Origin: Canna indica
Taxonomy: Eukaryota; Streptophyta; Magnoliopsida; Zingiberales; Cannaceae
Assembly: GCA_034359265.1 (NCBI GenBank)
Contig: CP136890.1
Coordinates: 51,107,001 to 51,171,000 of the forward strand
Length of the DNA stretch: 64,000 nt
Reading direction: 5' to 3'
Part shown: positions 1 to 10,470 of the stretch, piece after piece
Layout: every line of letters begins with the position of its first letter
Numbering within the stretch: position 1 is the first letter of the stretch
Translations under genes and position numbers: made by a program
Notes under the pieces: generated by a model
What the model saw: the letters and a program-made list of their open reading frames with translations, nothing else
Databases searched by the model: none
Told to the model about the DNA's origin: nothing

Positions 1-766
1 GACGGTAGACCCTAGTTGGGTGGGATTAGCTATACCTAACCCGGAGGATTCCGGAGACTAGTGGCCATCCTAGTCGACAGACCCGGTAATTTGATTGTTT
101 ACATTGTGGGGGCCGGTCTGGCCTGGTTTATGTAGAGAGGGGGAGCCCAGTAGGGTTGAACCCCCCTTACATATGTTAAGGCCTATAGCGGCCGAATGAC
201 ACCGAGTTTGATAAGGGTCAAAGAGGCCGATTTACTTACTCTCATGACATGGCAAACCAGTTGGTTATCATGGTGTGGTCAGCTTAAATTCCCTATTTAT
301 ATCATACCTTGTATATGTTACCTCGCCGAGGATTTAAGTGGAGGTTCAAAAGAACCACTCATTGAGTTCCTCGCGAACTCATGGTTTTATTTGTTGTTGT
401 TTTGCAAAGCCCGACCAATGAGGTACGGCTTGGTGGCATGGCGCAGTTGGAGTGCAAGTGGAGGCACAGATCTCGTAGCAGGCATCCATAGAGTCGTAGT
501 CGTGTTATTTAGGGTTGATAATCATGCACTGAGCGGTCGTTTGTAAAAACATTACTGTTTAAAACTTGAACTGTTATTTGAAAAGCTGAGTTGTTTCTTT
601 AGACTTAAAATTGTTTTGAAATTAATAAAGTTTGGTCGCCGTTTATTTCATGGCTTTTTCGTTGGTTCAGTGTTGTTCTTTTATGATTGGTTAAGTGCAT
701 GTGGTAGGCTTCGGGGTATCGACACTTACTCTGGCCGGTCACGCGACCCTGAGTTGGGGCGTGACA
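1..766 (+). mobile_element. 3' part of a long LTR (same family as the 4087-6579 solo LTR)
   Basis: The stretch matches the right-hand part of the solo LTR at 4087-6579. Both have the GTTGGGTGGGA block, the CCATCCTAGTCGA block, the GGAGGTTC(A/G)AA block and the ending GAGTTGGGG(C/T)GTGACA. The terminal CA falls at 765-766, where the Mutator-like sequence begins. The 5' part lies outside the window, so it cannot be told whether this is a solo LTR or part of a full element. Frames open inside it look like chance. Confidence 0.8.
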
Positions 767-1904
767 TAAAGAAGCTATTCATGTTCACCCTCTTTAACTC
801 AGCCATGTATGAGGGAACTAAGTTGTAGTGCTCTTGTAAAGTTCCAAGAATCATCTTCTCTGCTTGTTTCCTTGCTTTGTAACAAGTGGCTGAGCTAACC
901 CTGATGCCATAGTCCTTATTAAGATCTAACAACATATCCAACACCCCCCAATTTGTATTTTGTCTAAAATTTTCCAAATAATTCCTTGCAAGCCACTGAT
1001 ATGAGGCTTGCCTATTCTTAGAAGGTCTAGTACATGTGTACTCCTTTGTGTATTCCTTGACACTTAATGGTTTCTTCTTTCGTGTCATACTAGTCTTAAT
1101 AGTCCACTTACAACCCTCAGTACACACCGTCACACATCTATCCTTGCATGACCTCCTCCATTTTATGTTAAAGCCATCAATAATAGTCTAATCTTGTATT
1201 GCATGCTTGAATTGGACATGTGATTCAAACCATATTCCAACAGAAAAAGGATCATCTGATCTTATGTTTTTATGATTGAAGTAAACCCTCTTCTCCTTTC
1301 CCTTGCTCCCTGCACACTCATCTTCATTAGTATTAGGAGTGGAAGGATTCTCATCAGAACTTCCTGCTTCATCTTCTTCTTGCACATCTTGTTGCTGCTG
1401 TCCCTCATGCTGCTCTCCTTCTTGCTTCTCTCCTTGTCCTTCACTCATCCTTCTTCTACTTCTTCTTTTGTTTTTCTTCAGTTGCTTATAAGTTCTCATG
1501 TTCTCCATTGCAACCACAAAGTTGTTATCATCATCAATATCAGTGGCATTGTCATCATCGGCCATACTCTCAGAACCATCAGTTTCTAGGAGATAATCAG
1601 AATCAACAAATTCAGGAACTGCATGTTCCACAGCCTCTCTTTCCTTTATAGCTTCTACATACACATCAATCATGCCATGGCTGATCCCATGCTCAACCAT
1701 CTCCCTAACCTGACTATTAGTCTTTAATTCCATAATCCCAATATCGAGGTTGTATTTTGGAACTCGATACCATATTTTTTGAGGTCGACCATAGCCTAAA
1801 TCATATAGAATCGATTCGAGCTCTCCCAATGACATTTTTTCACCGTTCTCCTCTGTTAAACTCACTTCCCCTTTTACATATTCTGTTCGAGGATGAAATA
1901 ACAT
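767..1904 (-). pseudogene. MuDR-family transposase, N-terminal part, broken
   Basis: This is the N-terminal half of a Mutator-like transposase, which would bind the element ends and cut and move the element in the nucleus. The frame starts at the ATG at 1902-1904 (MLFHPRTEYVKG). A plant MuDR N-terminal region follows, then a low-complexity acidic and Gln-rich linker (about residues 110-195), then the start of the MuDR zinc-ribbon-like domain (CTEGCKWTIKTS). A TAG stop at 1188-1190 interrupts this domain, and the same frame continues beyond it to the LTR junction. The last residues before the next stop are encoded by LTR sequence, so the gene was truncated by that insertion. The catalytic DDE domain is missing, so no active protein is expected. 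The family call is firm from the linker and zinc-ribbon layout. Confidence 0.8.
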
Positions 1905-2588
1905 CTCCCCCCATGGTACAAATACAAATTAAATGAGACAGACATATTAGGGACCACAATTGCCCTCACTGTCTGGAATTAATAAACTGCCCTGCAAACT
2001 GAGAGAGACAACATACAGATAACACAGGGAGACAAAATCAAACAAGAGAACTACAGTTACCTGAAGACAAAATGAAGTGGTAGAATACAACAATTTAATG
2101 GTCCACATTGAATTTTGTGGCAAAATAAATAACTAAAGAACTACTGTACTCACCTGCGCTGAGAGATGGTCCACAGAATCTTTGATGGCCCGCCTAGAGA
2201 TGGCCGACAGGTCGTCACCACGCTCTCCCGCCCAGAGATGGTCGACAGGTCGCCACCACGCTCGCCCGCCCAAAGATGGCCTTGAGAAGAATCCTAATCT
2301 CCTGCCCGCGCCGATCGTTTTGATTTTTAGGGTAAAAGGTAAAAAGTTAAGTAAAAAAACTATTTTTTAATCTATTATCCGTGCCTAGATGTACGTGGCA
2401 GGCCACGTATGGCGCCGCCAGGACACGCAAGAGTCGTTTACCTCCACGTCAGTTAAGTTGAGACGGCGCGTGACGATTTGGTAGATGACATAAACGGAAG
2501 TAAAGGTTGTGTATTTACAGGCTAAATTTGAAATAGTGGGTAGAACGTAAAATTTTTGCAAACCTTGTGATTTTTTAGTCTATTATCT
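767..2588 (-). mobile_element. MULE-1, Mutator-like element truncated by LTR insertion
   Basis: It contains a MuDR-type transposase N-terminus on the minus strand and, to the right, a non-coding arm with features of MULE ends: a CCACGTCAG motif near 2450 and an AT-rich terminus near 2588. A similar CACGTCAG block occurs in the right arms of the two gene-carrying Mutator-like regions (near 50950 and 59630). The left part was cut off by the LTR ending at 766, so the TSD cannot be checked. The right boundary is approximate. Confidence 0.7.
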
Positions 2589-3154
2589 CTAATTTTTATA
2601 TGATAGATGAACCAATTATTGTACCTGACCTTTTGGGTTTACTTTTTGCTAGACTCTGTCCATCGAAGTCTAATGCATCTCAAATATCCACTATCATCAT
2701 TAATTGGTTTGATGATGCCTATGAATCTTGGACTAAAATTCCCGAGGCTACACGAAGGATGTAGTTTCGTGAATGGAAGGTATCAGTACTCCAAACAAGA
2801 GGGGTCGCCTTTATGGGATGAGCTACCAGAAGATGTTAATAAACTTTAATGTGGAATATGATCTATTCATGTCATCTCGCAACTAAAAGGAGCAAATGGA
2901 TCAGGTGCTGAGTCATATAACACAGCTCGACGCGAGTAAGAAGGGGAGCATGTTGAGCGAGTTATGTCAGTGCGTCAGCAGGAGCAATTTACGCTACAAC
3001 AGTCGATGGCCCAACTCATGTAGCAATAAGCAGCTCTATAATGACGCATCGGCCTTGAAGAAGGATTCGAAGTGATGTTGAATCAACATCTTGATCAACT
3101 TCGACATCCTCAACATATTTTCAGTGATGATTGCTACCAACAACTTTTCGATTA
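2589..3154 (+). pseudogene. CACTA-0: decayed Ptta/En/Spm-type transposon gene
   Basis: Fragments read like the plant Ptta/En/Spm accessory protein: a WFDDAYESWTKIPEATRRM-like stretch near 2690-2760 and a Gln-rich coiled-coil-like stretch near 2890-3060. Frames are broken by several stops and shifts. The block is interrupted exactly by CACTA-1 at 3155 (TSD TTA). It plausibly belongs with the CACTA end at 19371-19567 on the other side of that insertion. The link between the two halves is inference from the shared insertion site. Confidence 0.5.
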
Positions 3155-3340
3155 CACTACTAGAAATATGGCCGTCTGTGACGGCCAAACTACAACGGCG
3201 GCGCCGGCAGTCGCAGGTGCGACGGTTCTACGACCGCCGACAACGTGGGTTGCAAGGGGTCCATTATTGCGACGACGTTGCGACCGCTGTGTCAACCGTC
3301 GCTAAATTACGTACCAACATCGCGACGACATAGCTACAGT
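3155..3340 (+). repeat. CACTA-1 5' subterminal repeats
   Basis: The first 185 bp after the terminus carry repeated GCGACG, CGACGG and GACCGC words in both orientations. Such arrays are the binding sites of TnpA-like proteins in En/Spm elements (family knowledge). Confidence 0.7.
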
Positions 3341-4086
3341 TCTGTGACTGCTTGTGGCGGTCGAAAATTGTCGGATGTTACATTAATTTAAACACTCACG
3401 CCTACCCTTTTCTCTTCCCCTCACACGATCTCTCACTCTCACCTCTATGCGATTTCACTTTCGCCGATTGTCGATCGTCGCTTGTGTCGCTGGTATTCTC
3501 TCTCTTTGGCTACCGAAACCCTAGCCACCGTCCACTAGGGTTTCAGCCGACGACGAAGAAATAGGAGGGCCATCGAGCCCTCACTTCCTCTTGCCGCGAA
3601 TCCGCGATAGGTGGGAGGGCCGCTGGCCCCTCCCTTCCACATTATTGTTGCCCCTTTCTCCCCTTCTACGGCTTGCCGCCGCACGTCGCTTCTCGTCGCA
3701 AGTTCACCACTGTTGTGTATTAGAGCAGAACTTACATTTTGTCTGTTTAATTGGGAGCATTTAGAGCAAAATACTATTTGTCTCTTTGTTCGAAAAGTAG
3801 GGTTTTATACATCTTGATGCAATTCAGTGTTTGTCACAAGTTTACCACTACTTGTCTTATTACGGAAATTTATGGCATATTTATTACTATAATTCAGTAT
3901 TTTTAATCTAAGATAATATGATGTTATGCAAAGTTTTCTTAGTCCTGCATTTACTGATTCATATAAACTAGTTGACAATTCATAACCTAATCTCATAAAA
4001 GAAAAATTATACTAGAGGACAGCTCATTAGATGACCAAGGATTAACCTGAACAGTATTAGAGCAAAATACTGTATTAGAGGAGAAT
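3341..4086 (+). other. CACTA-1 5' non-coding region
   Basis: A pyrimidine-rich leader-like stretch near 3400-3660 contains short plant-like motifs such as AACCCTAG. AT-rich sequence follows, with a repeated ATTAGAGCA word. No convincing coding region is seen. The long LTR at 4087 interrupts it. Confidence 0.5.
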
Positions 4087-6579
4087 TGTAAGACCCGAAA
4101 AATTTCATAATATAAAAATCCATTTTGGTGCAGCGCGCCAGACCCGGGGTTAGTCGAGTCGAGCCTCGGAATCGTCTCGAGTAGAGGGTATGACTCGACT
4201 AATGAAGTATGAAGTTTAAATTTGGTTAAATGACCCTTTCCTTTTATGAATCAATGTTTTAATTGAGTTAAGATCGACTTGTGTTGCGGATAGAGTCAGA
4301 ACCCAAGTCGGACTTGGACTGAGTCGAGTCAAGGTTAGGTCGTGTAACGGGGCAATTAAGTCATTATAGATGAGGGAATAAAATCCCTCACCATTGAGCC
4401 GTGCGGCTCATCTAGGAGCCGCACAAAGCCCGAGCAAGGGAGAAGGGGAAAAGAGGGAGGAGAGATCTTGGTCGACGCCGGAGATCGAGTCGTCGTCGGA
4501 AGAGTCGAGATCGTTAGCGTTCGATTCTTCTTCTTCCTCAAGCAAAGGTGAGTGGTTGATTTCGGTGGATTGGGGGAGGCGGGTAGCCGAACCCCTAGGA
4601 CTACTAGGTATCGATTTCTCGCGAGTTTCCATCGATTCTTGGTATTTGATTTCCCTATCACTATTTTGAATCATTATTCGTCGGATCTTCATAGTTTTCT
4701 TATCGGATTCTCGACTTTTAGGGGCTGCCGAATCAAGGGAAAAGGAGAGAGGTCATGTCAAAATTTTCCCAATTCCATTGACGGATGTAGAACCCCTCGG
4801 ACGATCTTAAATCCATGTCGGGTGTGTTCGTAGTTTGTTGTTTGAACGTGATGATTGAAATTCATTTCCCCTAAGGCCTAATAGGCTCGGCCAAGCAAAA
4901 TAAAACCTCATGATCTTGGTTTGGCTGAGCATAGGGAAGGGGGGGGGGTGACTTGATCAACGTGTTGATTAGGATAGGTCGGAGACAAGGTATTAGGGTT
5001 GGGGTTGGTCCCTCCCTTTTATTCCTACCCTAGGAGGCTCGGCCGAGCAAGGGGGAGGGAGATGGTGAACTGTAGAAGTTAAATGTCATGGTTAGAGTAC
5101 TCAAGCATTAGAAACATGATGACACTTAGGTAAGACTAACTATAGAAGGCTACTATATTGATGCATGTAATTAGAGGAAAGGTAGGATAGCAACCATCCT
5201 TATACCCTTCCTCCTTAAATTTTGAAATGTGGTGATATTTGTTACCATGCTAGATAATATATTCCTTGTTGAATTTATTACTTAATGCAGAATTTAAATT
5301 CTTATCATTGAATTATGTGGCTATACATAGTAGTTGTTGTGAAGTAAATTCATAATATCTTATATGCTGTCCGGTGTTGTTAATGGATGAAATTCCAAGT
5401 CCGGGACACGTAGTTCTTCAGCCAAGATAGCGTATGATGCTAGTTGACATGTAGGACATTATAAGGTGTATATTAGATATGAAAACTTAGCTAGTGGATG
5501 ACACAACTTCTTAGACTTCTTGTAGTCATTTTTGAAACCTAGAATTATTAGGTGTACATGTCTTCGAAAGGGTAACATTAAATTGTTGACCCTACAGGCC
5601 GGGCTAGGGCCGGATGCAGGCAACTGCCCGAGGTGTATATAAGGAAAGTCTAAGATATTTTGATTGTGTGATGTGCTTGCGATGGTCTGCCGAGAAGCAT
5701 GGATAGTCGAAAATGATCAAAGCTTGACTCGGCCAATGATTCAGGTCTTGAGATGCACCAGCGGGCCCGCTAGGTGTCAGACCCCAGTTGGGTGGGACTA
5801 GCTACCCCTACCCCAGTCGGTGTTCGGAGACTAGTAGACCATCCTAGTCGATGGCCCGGAGATCTTATTGATTCATTTATATGCTATGTGGCCTGAACGG
5901 CCAGTAGGTTGTTATTTTGCGTGGTAGGGCTGGTTGTAGCCGAACCACTAATGCATGAATAGGCCCTGAGGGCCGGGTGCTATGTGGCATAGTTGGGGCT
6001 GTTATAGCCAGTGAAATGTAGGTGTGGTCTACACAGTACGATCCTAAGGGTCGATTGCCATATCAGCAGTAACTTAGATCCCTAAAACTTTATATTTTGC
6101 TTATATATATATATATATATATATATATGATATTTGGGGATTGTGTGGAGGTTCGAAGAACCGCTCACTGAGTCCCATGTGGACTCACGGTTTATTTCTT
6201 TTTATTTTGCAGAGCATGATCAGTGAGTTGAGGCTTGGCGTCATGGTGCAGTTGGAGGGCGGGCGGTGGTGCCAATCTCGTAGCGGCGTCCTATAGTCAT
6301 AGTCTAGTTGTCTAGTTGTTGTCATTTTCCTATATTGATAGTTGTTGTCTTTTAAAGCTTGTAATCAACTTTGAACTTGAGATGTTTCAGTTGTGATGAT
6401 GTTAGCTACTCTTTTTTTTTTCAAAAATAATTGTGAACTTTTGAAATTTCAAATAAAACTGCATTGTGGTTTCTTTTTATTCGATATGTTCCGGTTTCTC
6501 ATTGGTCAGTGTAGGTAGTAGGCTTCAGGGTAGTATGTAGACCCTGGCCGATCACACGACCCTGAGTTGGGGTGTGACA
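4087..6579 (+). mobile_element. Solo LTR, 2.5 kb, of a long-LTR retrotransposon
   Basis: The ends are TGTAAGACCCG (4087) and GGGGTGTGACA (6579). A perfect 5-bp duplication AGAAT lies at 4082-4086 and 6580-6584. No gag-pol, primer-binding site or second LTR is present, so this is a solo LTR left by LTR-LTR recombination. The length and TGTAAGACCCGAAAA start fit long-LTR Gypsy families of the Del/Tekay kind (inference). It is inserted in CACTA-1 and contains a TA microsatellite at about 6104-6128. Confidence 0.92.
6104..6128. repeat. (TA)n microsatellite
   Basis: An uninterrupted TA run inside the solo LTR. Confidence 0.95.
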
Positions 6580-6584
6580 AGAAT

Positions 6585-7639
6585 GTAGAGAAGAAAACTG
6601 TGTATTAGAGCAGAGCCAGCCCCTTCAAATTTTTGTTTCATAGATTAGATAACAGAAAGTTGATTCTTGGGTAACGGTTTAGCAATTGATTAATGCATGA
6701 AATTTAAATACTCAAGCACATAACAATGGGAAGTAAATGCAGCCTCAATAGTAGATTTCTAATTAAATGGCTCAATTCATTTTCAACCGAAAGTTGAGCC
6801 AAGTTGATTCATTCTTTTTCTCTGTTTTATTTTGCAAGGAAGGATGAATAGAATTGAAAGTGCTCGCTGCAATGTGCTAATAGCCTAATACCTCCATGGG
6901 AACATTAAACAGTGCCCCTTTTGGAGATAATGGCAAAATTGATTTGAAGCGCACAATGGCTATTAATCAATAACTAATCAATAGCTAGTAATCAACAATT
7001 GGTCTACAGCAGGAATACTAATCAATAGCTAGTAATTAGTATTACCCTACTAATGAATAGCTAGCACTTTAAAGTGGCAATCAACTTATAGTACTTCATG
7101 ATGCCATGTCATGAATAAGCACATTCAACCAAGGACTGCCATCAGAATCAAGCATAACTATATATATATATATAGTCTTTGGCCAGATTTTCTTCGTGAT
7201 TCTGATTTTAAGTTTAAACAAATCAGATTGTTTAAACAGCTAAGATTTGCCATTGTGTACTTCAAATCAATGTGCTTCCAATCATTTTTCTACGGTAGGA
7301 CTGATTTTAAGCACATTTTAAGCTGTTGAATTCTGATTGCTTAAAATTAATCTTAGCTATTGTTTAAACAGCTAAGATTGTTTAAAATGTGCTTAAAATA
7401 TCCTATCTGTAATGTCACAATAGCTGTTTGCCATTGCGTCACATAGCTGTTTAAACAATATGCTTCCAACCATTACACATTTTAAGCTGCTGAATTCTGA
7501 TTTGCCATTGTTTAAACTAATTATGTTCATCTCGTTGCACATTCATGCTGTAAAAAGTGATATTACAAATAGGACTGCCATCACAATAGCTGTTTGCCTA
7601 ATAATGCCATTGTGTCATATATATATTGTTTAAGCTATT
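6585..7639 (+). other. CACTA-1 internal non-coding stretch with diverged repeats
   Basis: AT-rich sequence without a supported gene. From about 7180 to 7600 the words GTTTAAACAGCTAAGAT, TTTGCCATTG and TGCTTCCAA recur in both orientations, giving a small cluster of decayed direct and inverted repeats. A short TA run lies near 7142-7156. Confidence 0.5.
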
Positions 7640-8544
7640 ACACATATGTAGATGTCATGAGCACCACCACCACCACCACCACCAATTGTGGCGTCGGGAT
7701 CTTTGACATCCGCCACAATGTCGCCACCACCACCACCGGCCTCGGAGGCTCGAGGTCGTCGTAGGCCTTGTGGGCCTAATCGGAGGGCTAGCTCATGTAC
7801 CATCATCGGCCGACCAGCGTCAGCTGATATCATTGCACGGTCTAAAGTAAGTATAAAAGTTTATTTATTATGATTGTTAATTAATTAATTGCTACATATG
7901 TTGTTATACTTGAGCTGTAGCTAGATTCGAGCAGGACGATGTTGCTCGCAGCATCACTGCTATTGTCAAGAGGCTCTTTTAGGAGCCGTGGCGTTCATGG
8001 ACCCACGTGTCGGAGCATTCTCGAGCTTTATTATGGTCTAAGTTCGAGGTACATAGTTTATTAATTTTTTAGTTAATTGTATTAATATTTAAAATGATTG
8101 TATTACATAATTTTTTTTTTTTTTGTAGGCTCGCTATACTTGGGATCCCTCCATTCAGGCCCAGGTGAAGGATGCTTGGGAAGGTTACTGTAAGAGGCTT
8201 TTCAAGGATATCCCCCATCGGGCGCGGGATGAGGCACGAGCGAGTATAGGCGGTAATAGAGAGACCCCTATGGATGTGCTCAAGGGACACAGGCCAACCT
8301 GGATGGAGGTCGACGTATGGGATTGACTATGCGACATCTGAGCGTCGGAGGGATGGCAAGGTGCCTCTCGGATGACGCACCAAAATAGAATGATGTTAGT
8401 CGAGGGATCCGTCCTCGGTATACCGGTGGGTCCATCTCATTTATCAGCCACGAGCATCGATTGATAAATAATTTAATGATTATTAATTATTATTATAGAA
8501 AAACTAATTATATTTATTTTATTGCAAGGGACGCGCGATAAGCA
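7640..8544 (+). pseudogene. CACTA-1 Ptta/En/Spm-type gene, 5' exons
   Basis: Exon-like blocks resemble the accessory gene of CACTA-3. The first runs from about 7650, with a (CAC)n tract coding a homopolymer stretch and then an Arg-rich GPN motif, and has a GTAAGT splice donor at about 7847. A block near 7925-8048 follows. The next, 8129-8360, reads ARYTWDPSIQAQVKDAW, the equivalent of the ARYTW exon of CACTA-3. A SIRE-like LTR inserted at 8545 splits the gene, and its last exons are at 18184-18880. Stops and frame changes show decay. The family role is binding to subterminal repeats. Confidence 0.65.
7660..7683. repeat. (CAC)n trinucleotide run
   Basis: Eight or so CAC triplets at the start of the CACTA-1 gene. 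Confidence 0.9.
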
Positions 8545-8956
8545 TGTTGGTGAAATGACCTACACTAGAGGGGGGGTTGAATAGTGTGTTTACTAATCTT
8601 TTTGTCTAATTCTGATTTTAAACGTTTCCTAAACTACTTTGGCAATTCACAAATCGAGTAGCAAATAGAAGCAAGATAAATAATAAGAAATTCAATACGC
8701 AAAGGAAACAATGCTAACACTTTGATTTATAATGGTTCGGCTCCCATACCTACTCCACTACCTAAGCACCCCACTTAGCATTTCCAAAGTTGACTTTACT
8801 AGATTATGAGTATTTCCTTACAATGAAGAATTTACACCGAAGAGTCTCCGCTCTCAACCTAAGACACTTCCATACTCGGAAGTCTCCGCCTTCTTACCGA
8901 GAGCACTCTTCCACCTCAAACCCTAAGGCCATGTTTGCTTTGCAGGATATGATTTG

Positions 8957-9265
8957 CACTACTAGAAACTTGATATTCAGCAACGGCTATCAGCAACGGC
9001 CGCTCAAGCCGTTGCTATTTGCAACGACATTCTTAAGGCCGCCCGAGCCGTTGCAGATATCTGTATCTGCAACGGCGTTCTAACGGAAAACCGAGCCGTT
9101 GCGGATTATTTTAATTATCAGCAACGGCTTTCTGACGGAAAGGCGAGCCGTTGCTGATTTTTTAATCTTCAGCAACGGCTTACTAACGGATAAGTGAGCC
9201 GTTGCTGATGATAACTTATCAGCAACGGCGTTCTAACGGGCGAGTGAGCCGTTGCTGATAAGTTT
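8957..9265 (+). repeat. CACTA-2 5' subterminal palindromes
   Basis: About five units of roughly 40 bp, each an imperfect palindrome with CAGCAACGGCT on one side and AGCCGTTGCTGAT on the other, are separated by short AT-rich spacers. The same units occur at 28957-29243 in inverse orientation. Confidence 0.9.
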
Positions 9266-9548
9266 ATATAGGGCACGCTCTCGCGCCCGACCCTTCTTCC
9301 TCCCGCTGCTGCCGCCGCCGCTCCTGCCGACGCCGACGCCTCTCGCCGCTGCTGCCGACGCCGACGCCTCTCGCCGACGCTGCCGCTGCTGCCGGTATGT
9401 TGATCGGCCGGCCGGCTCTCACTATGTTTCGGCCGGAGAGGTTAAAATCCGACCGAAACCCTATTTCTAGGGTTTCGGCCGGCGGCGGTCGGCCTATGGC
9501 CGCCGCCGGACCTTCTACAGTGGCCGGAGGGTGGACTCCGACGCCGGA

Positions 9549-9597
<49 letters not shown>

Positions 9598-9692
9598 TTG
9601 AAATTATTAATTAATTATTTTATAAATGTTAATTAATTGTTTAGATTAATTGTTTAATTTGTTAGATTAATTATTAGGGTTTAGATTAATTT

Positions 9693-9926
9693 CGGACGCG
9701 CGCCGGAATCGTCCAATTCGGACTCGCGCCGGAATCGTCCACTTCGGACGCGCGCCGGAATCGTCCAATTCGGACTCGCGCCGGAATCGTCCACTTCGGA
9801 CGCGCGCCGGAATCGTCCAATTCGGACTCGCGCCGGAATCGTCCAATTCGGACTCGCGCCGGAATCGTCCACTTCGGACTCGCGTCGGAATCGTCCACTT
9901 CGGATGCGCGCCAAAATCGTCCAATA
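9693..9926 (+). repeat. 26-bp minisatellite, nine units
   Basis: Nine tandem 26-bp units of the type CGGACGCGCGCCGGAATCGT plus CCAATT run without spacers. Variation is mainly CGGACG/CGGACT and CAATT/CACTT. It lies in the leader of CACTA-2, and copies at the same place occur in CACTA-3, -4 and -5. Long open frames over it on either strand are a by-product of the repeat length and composition. Confidence 0.95.
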
Positions 9927-10160
9927 TGGACTCGAACTGTCTCGAAACATTTAGAAAATAATCATCCATCCGACGAGTTGATATGTTTCACGTACGCATC
10001 GACGAATCGGATATGATTTAGCAAAACCTTAGATCCGTTCGGGAATTGTATGTTCGTGTAAAAGAAGTAGATGATCTTTTATACGACGTACAATTCTTGA
10101 ATTGTCCCTGATTGGACAATTTGGGAATATAGTTATTTGTACTGCACTTACGTTTTTGTT

Positions 10161-10470
10161 TGGATATTGAACTTGTTTAACTTATTTTGTTTGGATATTG
10201 ATACTTCAATTTTGCATTTGAATTGTTTTTATACTATCGTGGATAATTATCAATATAAATATAATTGTTTTGATGTATATCTTGGTGTGTTTGTGATGTG
10301 TGAATGAATGTGTATGAGGTGTTTGTGATGTGTGAATGAATGTGTGTATGAGGGTATGGGTGTGTGAGTTATGTATCAGATAAATGTATCAATGTATCAA
10401 TGGAAATTTGAAATTTTCAAATTTTCTGGTTGCAGGTATACGTCATCAGCAACGGCTTTCCCACGGGCGT
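10161..10470 (+). repeat. Extra copy of the CACTA 3' non-coding region
   Basis: It is closely similar to 11760-12035: the TTTGGATATTGATA start, the GTGTGAATGAATGTGTGTATGA repeat, GAGTTATGTATCAGATAA, and the GCAACGGCTTTCCCACGG subterminal block. It is placed directly before the truncated first exon of the Ptta gene and after a broken arm of the leader foldback. This marks a copy-and-rejoin rearrangement in CACTA-2. Confidence 0.85.

Noticed and set aside
196..546. 116-codon open frame inside the first LTR
   Set aside because: No domain, lies in LTR sequence, and the matching part of the 4087-6579 LTR does not keep it open.
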